Origin: AP-15 sp035503615
GTDB taxonomy: Bacteria > Pseudomonadota > Alphaproteobacteria > ATCC43930 > CGMCC-115725
Length of the DNA: 5,318 bases
NCBI GenBank assembly: GCA_035503615.1
Contig: DATJTI010000059.1
Span: 1-5,318 of the forward strand
Direction: 5' to 3'
The notes below the pieces were generated by a model, which saw only the letters and a program-made list of their open reading frames with translations, ran no database searches and had not been told where the DNA came from. Both the position numbers and the translations under genes were made by a program. Below are positions 1 through 5,158 of the stretch, in pieces (positions within the stretch are counted from its first letter, which is position 1; every line of letters starts with the position of its first letter).

Positions 1-1277
1 AGCGCCTGCAGATCGTACTGGGTTTTGAGGAAATTGAAGCGGATCGCCGGCGAGGCGAGCGGATCGGCAGATTTGATGCGGACCTCGCCGCGCGCATCGG
101 GACGCAGATGCACGGCACTGATGCTGAAACCCGGGAACGGATGCGGAAACGCTCCCTTGCGGGTGCGCTCGGCAAAGCTCCACAGGCTGAAATTGAGCTG
201 GATGTCGGGCCGCTCGAGACGGCGGTCGCTGCGTGCGAAACCGCCGGCGCAGATGCCGTTGGTCGCCAATGGCCCGGATTTGAACAGCATGTATTGCAGC
301 CCCGCCGCCATCTTGCGCAGCGGGTGGTTGGCGACATCGTTCAAGGTGATCGGCTTGGTGCAGCGAAAGGCGAGGCGGACATAGAAATGGTCCTGCAGAT
401 TGGCGCCGACCGCCGGCATGTCGCGAATGACCGGGATGCCGTGGCTCTGCAGCAGCTGGCCGGGGCCGAGCCCTGACAATTGCAACAGTTGCGGCGAGTT
501 GTAGACGCCGCCGCAAACGATGACCTCGCGCTCTGCCCGTGCCGTCTGGTGCGCGCCGTTGCTCAGATACTCGATGCCGGTTGCCCGACCGTTCTCGATC
601 AGCACGCGGGTCGCCAGCGCGTTGGTCGCCACCCGCAGATTCTGCCGATTGCGTGCCGGACGCAGATAGGCGGCGGCGGTGCTCCAGCGCCGGCGCCCCT
701 TGGTCGTGCTCTGGAATGGCCCGGCACCCTCCTGCTCACCGTTGTTGAAATCATTGTTGGCCGGCAGCCCGGCCTCGATCGCGGCGGCGATCCAATGCTC
801 GGCAAGCTCGTAGCGTGCCGGCTGGTCGGACACCCGCAACGGACCGCCGACGCCGTGAAACGCATCGGGCCCGCGCTCCTGGTCTTCCGCCTTCTTGAAA
901 TACGGCAGCACGCTGTCCCAATCCCAGCCGGTGCAGCCGCGCTGGCGCCACTCGTCGTAATCGGCCGGATTGCCGCGCATATAGACCATGCCGTTGATCG
1001 AGCTGGTGCCGCCCAGCACCTTGCCGCGCGGTTGGTACAGCGAGCGGCCTTCGAGCTCGGGCTCCGGCTCGCTCTCATACATCCAGTTGACCCGTGGATT
1101 GCTGAACAGCCGGCCATAGCCCATCGGCACATGGATCCAGGCATAGCGGTCCTCGCCGCCCGCTTCGAGCAGCAGCACGCGGTAGCGCCCGGTTTCGCTG
1201 AGCCGCGCAGCGACGGCGCAGCCGGCGGAGCCAGCCCCGGTGACGATAAAATCGTAGGTGGTTTCGTCGGTCGCCAT
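1..1277 (-). CDS. GMC family FAD-dependent oxidoreductase (alcohol/choline dehydrogenase-like), C-terminus cut by window edge
   Basis: This encodes a flavoprotein of the glucose-methanol-choline family, which oxidises a primary alcohol to an aldehyde using FAD. About 425 residues are present. The family usually has 530-560, so the C-terminal segment with the catalytic His and its His/Asn partner lies outside the window. The N-terminus has the FAD dinucleotide fold GAGSAG (residues 14-19), followed by the ribose-binding acid in LLLEAGG (E38). GMC signature 1 runs from about residue 85 (GKVLGGTSSINGMVYMRGN). Signature 2 is at about 257-271 (GVYNSPQLLQLSGLG), with Val in place of the usual small residue at position 2. 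There is no signal peptide, so it is probably cytoplasmic or membrane-peripheral. The ATG at 1275-1277 is preceded by GAGG five bases upstream. It lies 28 bp behind the glycosyltransferase on the same strand, so the two are probably co-transcribed. The family is clear; choline, another alcohol or a polyol as substrate cannot be decided. Confidence 0.95.
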   Translation of the reverse strand, partial: MATDETTYDFIVTGAGSAGCAVAARLSETGRYRVLLLEAGGEDRYAWIHVPMGYGRLFSNPRVNWMYESEPEPELEGRSLYQPRGKVLGGTSSINGMVYMRGNPADYDEWRQRGCTGWDWDSVLPYFKKAEDQERGPDAFHGVGGPLRVSDQPARYELAEHWIAAAIEAGLPANNDFNNGEQEGAGPFQSTTKGRRRWSTAAAYLRPARNRQNLRVATNALATRVLIENGRATGIEYLSNGAHQTARAEREVIVCGGVYNSPQLLQLSGLGPGQLLQSHGIPVIRDMPAVGANLQDHFYVRLAFRCTKPITLNDVANHPLRKMAAGLQYMLFKSGPLATNGICAGGFARSDRRLERPDIQLNFSLWSFAERTRKGAFPHPFPGFSISAVHLRPDARGEVRIKSADPLASPAIRFNFLKTQYDLQA

Positions 1278-1282
1278 CCTTC

Positions 1283-1286
1283 CCTC
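1283..1286 (-). promoter_or_regulatory. Ribosome binding site of the GMC oxidoreductase
   Basis: On the minus strand the bases before the ATG read GAGGGAAGG. GAGG sits five bases from the start codon. This supports translation from 1277 and independent initiation after the glycosyltransferase stop. Confidence 0.6.
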
Positions 1287-1294
1287 GTCTTCTT

Positions 1295-1312
1295 GATTAT
1301 TGCGATTATTGC
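1295..1312. repeat. Two tandem copies of a 9-bp unit, GATTATTGC
   Basis: Two exact, head-to-tail copies of GATTATTGC (1295-1303 and 1304-1312) cover the end of the glycosyltransferase gene and the start of the short gap before the GMC gene. Read on the minus strand they give two TAA stops in the same frame (1306-1308 and 1297-1299), separated by two codons. A slippage event changing the number of 9-bp units would keep a stop in frame. Confidence 0.8.
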
Positions 1313-2538
1313 GCATGCGCCAGCGGCGGCGCGAATTCGCCAACCGGTTCGCCCGCCGCGGGGAACAGCAGCTCCTCATAGACCGCGATGGTCCGTGCGC
1401 ACATCGCCCGCGTCGTGAATTGGGCAGCGATATGGGCGCGCGCGCGTCGCGCCAGCACGGACCGCTCCGCTGCGTCGCAAGCCAGTGCCGCGCCGATCGC
1501 CGCCGCCAGTGCCGACGGGTCGCGCGGCGGCACCAGCCAGCCCGTCTCGCCCGGCAGGATCGTCTCGCGGGCGCCGCCATGATCGGTTGCGACGACCGGC
1601 CGGCCCATCGCCTGCGCCTCTACGATAACCCGGCCAAATCCTTCCGGATCGGTCGAGGCGGACACGACGACATCGGCCAGCATGTACGCCGCGGGCATGT
1701 CGGCGCAGTGCTCGACGATGCGAAACAGCCCGGCGAGCCCGGACCGCGCGATCGCCGCTTCGAGCTCGCGGCGGAAGCCGTGATGCTGGTCGGCGCCGAC
1801 CAGAATGCAGCAGAGGTCGCGCCGGCCGAGTGCCGCGATCGCGCCGATCAGGTCGAGCCCGCCCTTCCACCGGGTCAGCCGTGCCGGCAGCATAACCGTC
1901 GGCATGCCATCGGGCAGGCGCCACTGCCGGGCGAGTGTCGCGATGCGCTCGCCGCCGACCCGGCGCGGATCGAAGATCGCGAGATCGACGCCGCGCGGAA
2001 TCGTGCGCAGCCGGTCGCTGCCGACGCCATAGACCGCCGCCGCGTGATCGGCCACAAAGTCGGAAATCGCGATGACCCGTTCACCCCGGGCCATGACCGA
2101 GTTGTAGCGCCGCTTCAGCGCCGACCCGGCGCCATAGGCCAGGTCCTGACCGTAAGCATTGTGAAAGGTGGTGACAAAATGCCGCCCGGTCGCCTTCGCT
2201 GCCGACCAGGCGCTCCATGCCGGAGCGCGGCTGCGGGCATGGACGATGTCGATGTCGAGCTCGCGGATCGCCCGGGCCAGCGCCGCGCCGTTGCGGCGCA
2301 TGACGAGCGGGTTTTTCGAGGCGAGCGGCAGCGTCAGATGGGTGGCGCCGGCGCGCGCGATGTCGCGTTCAAGCGGGCCGCCGGACGAGGCGACAACGGC
2401 GTTCCATCCAGCCGCAGTCAGCGCCGCCGCCAGCTCGACCGTGCCGCGCTCGGCCCCGCCCGAACCGAGAGCGGGCAAGACCTGCAAAACTGCGGGCGGG
2501 CGACCTTCGCCAGGCTGATCTTCTGAGCAAGCCAGCAT
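1306..2538 (-). CDS. Glycosyltransferase family 4 (GT-B fold), probably LPS core or envelope polysaccharide
   Basis: This 410-residue protein is a retaining GT-B glycosyltransferase that moves a sugar from a nucleotide-sugar donor, acting at the cytoplasmic face of the membrane. The N-terminal acceptor domain opens with LQVLPALGSGGAERG (about 18-32), the glycine-rich loop of the family. Later come VHARSRAPAW (99-108) and a TTFHNAYG segment (123-130). The linker ERVIAISDF (153-161) and PRGVDL (181-186) lead into the donor domain. There, PARLTRWKGG (218-227) supplies the usual Arg/Lys pair (R220, K225). EGFGRVIVE (E299 to E307) is the EX7E motif. The start at ATG 2536-2538 is chosen because the frame, although open to 2865, is GT4-like only after this Met and would otherwise overlap the divergent hydrolase. 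No strong Shine-Dalgarno is visible. The sequence resembles a conserved alphaproteobacterial group often placed in LPS core synthesis. That role is inference, as are the sugar and acceptor. Confidence 0.93.
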   Translation of the reverse strand: MLACSEDQPGEGRPPAVLQVLPALGSGGAERGTVELAAALTAAGWNAVVASSGGPLERDIARAGATHLTLPLASKNPLVMRRNGAALARAIRELDIDIVHARSRAPAWSAWSAAKATGRHFVTTFHNAYGQDLAYGAGSALKRRYNSVMARGERVIAISDFVADHAAAVYGVGSDRLRTIPRGVDLAIFDPRRVGGERIATLARQWRLPDGMPTVMLPARLTRWKGGLDLIGAIAALGRRDLCCILVGADQHHGFRRELEAAIARSGLAGLFRIVEHCADMPAAYMLADVVVSASTDPEGFGRVIVEAQAMGRPVVATDHGGARETILPGETGWLVPPRDPSALAAAIGAALACDAAERSVLARRARAHIAAQFTTRAMCARTIAVYEELLFPAAGEPVGEFAPPLAHAQ

Positions 2539-2540
2539 GG

Positions 2541-2549
2541 TGCTATCGT
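2541..2549 (+). promoter_or_regulatory. Weak extended -10 candidate for the hydrolase
   Basis: TGC followed by TATCGT fits an extended -10 (TGn plus four of six bases of TATAAT). It would start a transcript near 2556, about 25 bases before the hydrolase ATG. The -35 position (2521-2526, TTCTGA) matches poorly. The 42-bp gap is too short for two separate full promoters, so any promoters for the divergent genes must overlap each other or reach into coding sequence. Confidence 0.25.
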
Positions 2550-2571
2550 CGCCGCCCGTTCCGCTTGCCGC

Positions 2572-2575
2572 AAGG
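2572..2575 (+). promoter_or_regulatory. Ribosome binding site of the ABHD10-like hydrolase
   Basis: AAGG lies five bases before ATG 2581. It overlaps an 11-base odd palindrome, CTTGC-C-GCAAG (2564-2574), whose right arm would pair with the left arm and cover part of the site. Whether that short hairpin matters is unknown. Confidence 0.5.
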
Positions 2576-2580
2576 CTGCA

Positions 2581-3327
2581 ATGATTCCGCCCGAATTCCT
2601 GCCTCGTTCCGACGGCCACAAGATCGCCTACCACCGCGTGCCCGGTGCCGCGCCGGGAATCGTCTTTCTCGAAGGCTCGCGCTCCAACATGGGCGGCAAC
2701 AAGGCGCTCTACCTCGACGAGTACTGCCGACACCGCGGCCGGGCCTACGTGCGGTTCGACTATTTCGGCCACGGCCAATCGAGCGGCGAGTTCGGCGACG
2801 GTACGATCGGTCGCTGGACCGAGGATGCGATCGCGATCATCGACCAACTGAGCGAGGGCCCGCAAATCCTGGTCGGGTCGAGCATGGGCGGCTGGATCAT
2901 GCTGCTCGCCGCACTCGCCCGGGTCTCGCGAGTGGCGGCACTGGTCGGCATTGCGGCCGCCCCCGACGCGACCGAGGATCTGTTATGGCCGCGGCTTGAT
3001 CCGGCGCAGCGCGAGGAACTGCTGAGGGCGGGCGCGGTGACGCTGCCGTCCGAATACGACCCGGCTGGCTATACCTATCGCCGCAGCTATTTCGAGGATG
3101 GGAGGCGGTATCTCGTCTTGCGCGGCGAGGTGGCACTCGACTGCCCGGTGCGCCTGTTGCACGGGACCGGCGATGCGTCGGTGCCGTGGCAGCACAGTTT
3201 GCGCCTCGCCGAGCGGCTGCGCAGCCGCGATGTGACGGTGACACTCGTCAAGAATGGCGATCACCGGCTGTCGACCGCCGCCGACCTCGCGCGTCTCGCC
3301 CGCATTCTCGATGAGCTCGCCGCATGA
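2581..3327 (+). CDS. Alpha/beta hydrolase, ABHD10-like (acyl-protein thioesterase / acyl-glucuronide esterase type)
   Basis: This 248-residue serine hydrolase is a single alpha/beta-hydrolase domain with no signal peptide. The nucleophile elbow GSSMGG places the serine at S101. The acid is D198 in HGTGDASVPW and the histidine is H228 in NGDHRL. The strand-loop RFDYFGHG (58-65) precedes the elbow. The run GPQILVGSS-M-GGW and the ending VPWQHSLRLAERLRSRDVTV closely resemble human mitochondrial ABHD10 as I remember it. The triad spacing (97 and 30 residues) equals that of human S152, D249 and H279. ABHD10 removes palmitate from proteins and cleaves acyl glucuronides; the bacterial substrate is not known, so only the hydrolase activity is secure. 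The ATG has AAGG five bases upstream. The gene is divergent from the glycosyltransferase and converges on the acyl-CoA dehydrogenase, so it is probably transcribed alone. Confidence 0.93.
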   Translation: MIPPEFLPRSDGHKIAYHRVPGAAPGIVFLEGSRSNMGGNKALYLDEYCRHRGRAYVRFDYFGHGQSSGEFGDGTIGRWTEDAIAIIDQLSEGPQILVGSSMGGWIMLLAALARVSRVAALVGIAAAPDATEDLLWPRLDPAQREELLRAGAVTLPSEYDPAGYTYRRSYFEDGRRYLVLRGEVALDCPVRLLHGTGDASVPWQHSLRLAERLRSRDVTVTLVKNGDHRLSTAADLARLARILDELAA

Positions 3328-3388
3328 CCCGATCGGGAAAGCGCGGCGGGCCATTCCCACCCCTCATCGTATCGGCCGCGAGCGTGCC

Positions 3389-4579
3389 CTAATCGCCGCT
3401 GCGCAGAACGCGGCGGGCGATCGACCAGCGATGCACTTCGCTGGGGCCGTCATAGATGCGGAACGGGCGCACCTCGCGCCACAAGCGGGCGACGATCGTG
3501 TCGTCGGTGATGCCGAGCCCGCCGAGGATCTGCATGCTGCGATCTACGACCCGCCCGATCGCCTCCGAGCAGATCACCTTGGCCATGCTCGATTCATGGC
3601 CGGCGCGCTGCCCTTCGTCGAGCAGCCAGGCAGTGTGCCAGATCACCAGCCGGCAGGTATGCAAATCCATCTCGTTGTCAGCGATCATGAAGCCGACCCC
3701 CTCGTGCTCGCCCAACGGCCGGCCAAACGCGGTGCGGCGGCGCGCGTAATCGAGGGCGGTGTCGTGGGCGCGCCGTGCCGCGCCGAGCCAGCGCATGCAA
3801 TGGGTCAGCCGCGCCGGGGCGAGCCGGACCTGGGCGTAGCGGAAGCCTTCGCCAATCCGGCCGAGCACGGCACTCTCCGGCACCCGCAGCCCGTCGAGGC
3901 GGACCACCGCATGGCCGCCCGACATGTACCGGTCGAGCGTGTCGAGCACCCGCTCGACAACGATCCCCGGGGCGGACATTGGTGCCAGAAACATCGTCGC
4001 CCCCGCCGGCCCGCCGCAATCAGTATCGGTTTTCGCCATGATGATTGCGAATTCCGCACCAACAGCACCGGTGATCAGCCATTTCTCGCCATCGATGACA
4101 AAGTCGCCGCGATTGCCGTCCGGCGCCCGCCGCGCCGTGGTGCGCAGCATCGACGGGTCCGATCCGGCGCCCGGCGCAGGCTCGGTCATCATAAAGCACG
4201 ACCGTATCTCACCCGCCGCCAACGGTTTGAGCCAACGTTCCTTCTGCTGCCCGTCGGCGACGCGTTCGATGAGGTGCATGTTGCCTTCATCGGGCGCAAA
4301 GCAGTTGAGTGCCACCGGGCCGAGCGGCGAATAGCCGGCCGCCTCGAACACCACCGCCCGGCCGCGATGGTCGAGCCCGAGCCCACCCCATTCGCGCCCG
4401 ACATGCGGCGAGAGCAGCCCGGCCGCGCGCCCCAACGCCACCAACTCGCGCCGCAAATCCGGGGCAGGACCGTGCGCCGTCTGCCGTGGATCGCCTTCGA
4501 ACGGAATGACCCGCTCCCGGACAAAACGTTCGGTGCGCTCCTTCAGCGCAGCGAGATCGTCGGATAGCGAAAATTCCAT
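3389..4579 (-). CDS. Acyl-CoA dehydrogenase family protein (ACAD10/11-like)
   Basis: This is a flavoenzyme that introduces a 2,3-double bond into an acyl-CoA thioester, passing electrons to ETF. The 396 residues cover the whole family fold. The N-terminal helical part starts MEFSLSDDL. The middle beta domain has the FAD-contact segment MMTEP (130-134) and GSD (139-141), then DGEKWLITGA (163-172). The C-terminal helical domain has RRTAFGRPLG (281-290), QILGGLGITDD (350-360) and RIYDGPSEVHR (374-384). At the position of the MCAD catalytic Glu there is Asp377. The segment RLTHCMRWLG (257-266) also recalls ACAD10/11-type enzymes, which act on unusual or hydroxylated acyl-CoAs; this substrate class is inference. 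ATG 4577-4579 is preferred because GGAG stands six bases upstream and the protein then begins as family members do. ATGs at 4591 and 4621 are also in frame and would add 4 or 14 residues. The gene is divergent from the XRE regulator. Confidence 0.93.
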   Translation of the reverse strand: MEFSLSDDLAALKERTERFVRERVIPFEGDPRQTAHGPAPDLRRELVALGRAAGLLSPHVGREWGGLGLDHRGRAVVFEAAGYSPLGPVALNCFAPDEGNMHLIERVADGQQKERWLKPLAAGEIRSCFMMTEPAPGAGSDPSMLRTTARRAPDGNRGDFVIDGEKWLITGAVGAEFAIIMAKTDTDCGGPAGATMFLAPMSAPGIVVERVLDTLDRYMSGGHAVVRLDGLRVPESAVLGRIGEGFRYAQVRLAPARLTHCMRWLGAARRAHDTALDYARRRTAFGRPLGEHEGVGFMIADNEMDLHTCRLVIWHTAWLLDEGQRAGHESSMAKVICSEAIGRVVDRSMQILGGLGITDDTIVARLWREVRPFRIYDGPSEVHRWSIARRVLRSGD

Positions 4580-4585
4580 CGCCTG

Positions 4586-4589
4586 CTCC
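4586..4589 (-). promoter_or_regulatory. Ribosome binding site deciding the acyl-CoA dehydrogenase start
   Basis: GGAG on the minus strand is six bases before ATG 4577-4579. It overlaps the alternative ATG at 4589-4591. That alternative has GGGG five to eight bases upstream and is weaker but not excluded. Confidence 0.6.
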
Positions 4590-4626
4590 ATCCTACCCCG
4601 ACCACCGATTTCGCCCCGCATCGCCC

Positions 4627-4650
4627 TGACAAATCGGGCGGTGCAAGCCG
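4627..4650 (+). repeat. First copy of a two-part motif, TGACAAAT-N8-GCAAGCCG
   Basis: TGACAAAT (4627-4634) and GCAAGCCG (4643-4650) occur together here and again at 4681-4699. Both 8-base halves are exact; the gap between them is 8 bases here. The copy lies in the leader of the acyl-CoA dehydrogenase, downstream of its predicted promoter. It may be a protein-binding site or a remnant of a short duplication. Confidence 0.6.
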
Positions 4651-4665
4651 ATCGTCTTTGCGGAT

Positions 4666-4695
4666 ATCATATTTCTAAATTGACAAATAGCGCAA
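4666..4695 (-). promoter_or_regulatory. Candidate promoter of the acyl-CoA dehydrogenase
   Basis: On the minus strand TATGAT (4671-4666) matches the -10 consensus in five of six bases. TTGCGC (4695-4690) gives a weak -35 with TTG conserved and an 18-base spacer. Transcription would begin near 4659, leaving a leader of about 80 bases before ATG 4579. It overlaps the rightward promoter of the XRE gene. Confidence 0.4.
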
Positions 4696-4708
4696 GCCGT
4701 GCGATAAA
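4680..4708 (+). promoter_or_regulatory. Near-consensus sigma70 promoter of the XRE regulator
   Basis: A perfect -35, TTGACA (4680-4685), is followed after exactly 17 bases by GATAAA (4703-4708), which has four of six -10 bases. The surrounding stretch is distinctly AT-richer than the rest of the window. The predicted start of transcription is near 4715. GCGCA (4690-4694) and TGCGC (4710-4714) form an inverted repeat centred on the -10, a possible operator. Confidence 0.6.
4681..4699 (+). repeat. Second copy of the two-part motif, TGACAAAT-N3-GCAAGCCG
   Basis: TGACAAAT (4681-4688) and GCAAGCCG (4692-4699) repeat the pair found at 4627-4650, displaced by 54 and 49 bases, about five turns of DNA. 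The gap between halves is 3 bases here. The first half includes five bases of the rightward -35, so a protein bound here would block that promoter and also the overlapping leftward -35. Confidence 0.6.
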
Positions 4709-4814
4709 CTGCGCCCTGAAGCATCTGCAACAGGGCCGCGACCGGTGGCAATTCGCACCTCGCAATCCGCCCGCCGGGCGACGCAGCTCAGCGCAAGATT
4801 GTTCAGCTCACCTC

Positions 4815-4820
4815 GAGAGG
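4815..4820 (+). promoter_or_regulatory. Ribosome binding site deciding the XRE start
   Basis: GAGAGG lies eight bases before GTG 4829-4831. It is the best Shine-Dalgarno in this stretch and favours the short form of the regulator over the upstream GTG at 4745, which has only AGGG eight bases before it. Confidence 0.55.
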
Positions 4821-4828
4821 ACACGGTT

Positions 4829-5098
4829 GTGCGGCAGCGTGATGATCCCCAGGCTTGCATCCGCGCCGGGTTGCGCCGGCGCCGCCGCACACTCGGTCTG
4901 ACCCAGGAGGGCGCCGCTCGGCTCCTCGGCATGAAGCGGCTCTCCTATCATCGGATCGAGACCGGTGCGCGGCGCATTCGCTTTGCCGATCTGGCGGCAC
5001 TGTGCGAGCTCTACCAGTGCGATCCCGTCGAATTGCTGCAGGACAGCCGGCTCGCCGCCGCCTATGCGCATGCCGCCGGCACGATCGCGGACCGATAG
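4829..5098 (+). CDS. XRE/Cro-CI family helix-turn-helix transcriptional regulator
   Basis: This is a small DNA-binding protein, 89 residues from GTG 4829, consisting of little more than one HTH_3 domain. An arginine-rich first helix (five Arg at 16-20) precedes TLGLTQEGAARLLG (21-34), the typical first two helices with the conserved T-Q-E. The recognition helix follows around KRLSYHRIETGARR (36-49), containing the family's conserved I-E-x-G. FADLAALCELYQCDPVELL (52-70) is the usual closing helix pair. No ligand or protease domain is attached, so it resembles Cro-like repressors. An in-frame GTG at 4745 would add 28 residues of low-complexity sequence; the good ribosome site at 4815 argues against it. 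It is divergent from the acyl-CoA dehydrogenase, with a strong promoter and repeats between them. Autoregulation and control of the neighbour are the likely roles by inference. It converges on the aldolase gene. No toxin gene accompanies it. Confidence 0.88.
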   Translation: MRQRDDPQACIRAGLRRRRRTLGLTQEGAARLLGMKRLSYHRIETGARRIRFADLAALCELYQCDPVELLQDSRLAAAYAHAAGTIADR

Positions 5099-5158
5099 GC
5101 GGCGGTTCCCATCAACTTCCGGCAGCGGTCGCGGCAACACCGCAACGAGAGCCGCGCC

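Noticed and set aside
1311..1320. Perfect 10-bp palindrome GCGCATGCGC
   Set aside because: It lies in the last codons of the glycosyltransferase gene, and palindromes of this size are expected a few times by chance in a window of this length and composition.
480..1418. Open 312-codon frame on the plus strand opposite the GMC gene
   Set aside because: It runs antisense through GMC motifs and across the GMC/glycosyltransferase gap, and has no recognisable domain.
1300..2526. Open 408-codon frame on the plus strand opposite the glycosyltransferase
   Set aside because: Its translation is Arg/Ala-rich with no recognisable domain, while the opposite strand shows full GT4 motifs. It is a typical antisense shadow in GC-rich DNA.
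2539..2865. Longer glycosyltransferase reading from 2865 on the minus strand
   Set aside because: The extra 109 residues overlap the N-terminal third of the hydrolase antisense and do not look like GT4 sequence. The family N-terminus begins just after the Met at 2538.
3335..3358. Possible bidirectional terminator between hydrolase and acyl-CoA dehydrogenase (GGGAA and TTCCC arms)
   Set aside because: The stem is only 5 bp with a 14-base loop and there is no T-run on either side, so it is too weak to call.
3254..4567. Open 437-codon frame on the plus strand opposite the acyl-CoA dehydrogenase
   Set aside because: It begins inside the hydrolase gene and covers the dehydrogenase antisense. The translation has no family motifs, and the minus strand encodes a complete, conserved enzyme.
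4829..5098. XRE protein as the antitoxin of a toxin-antitoxin pair
   Set aside because: No small toxin gene lies next to it. The neighbours are an acyl-CoA dehydrogenase and an aldolase, both in the opposite orientation.
5124..5143. Possible terminator after the XRE gene (GCGGT/ACCGC, or GCGG-CAACA-CCGC)
   Set aside because: The stems are short and GC-rich, as expected by chance in this composition, and there is no T-tract.
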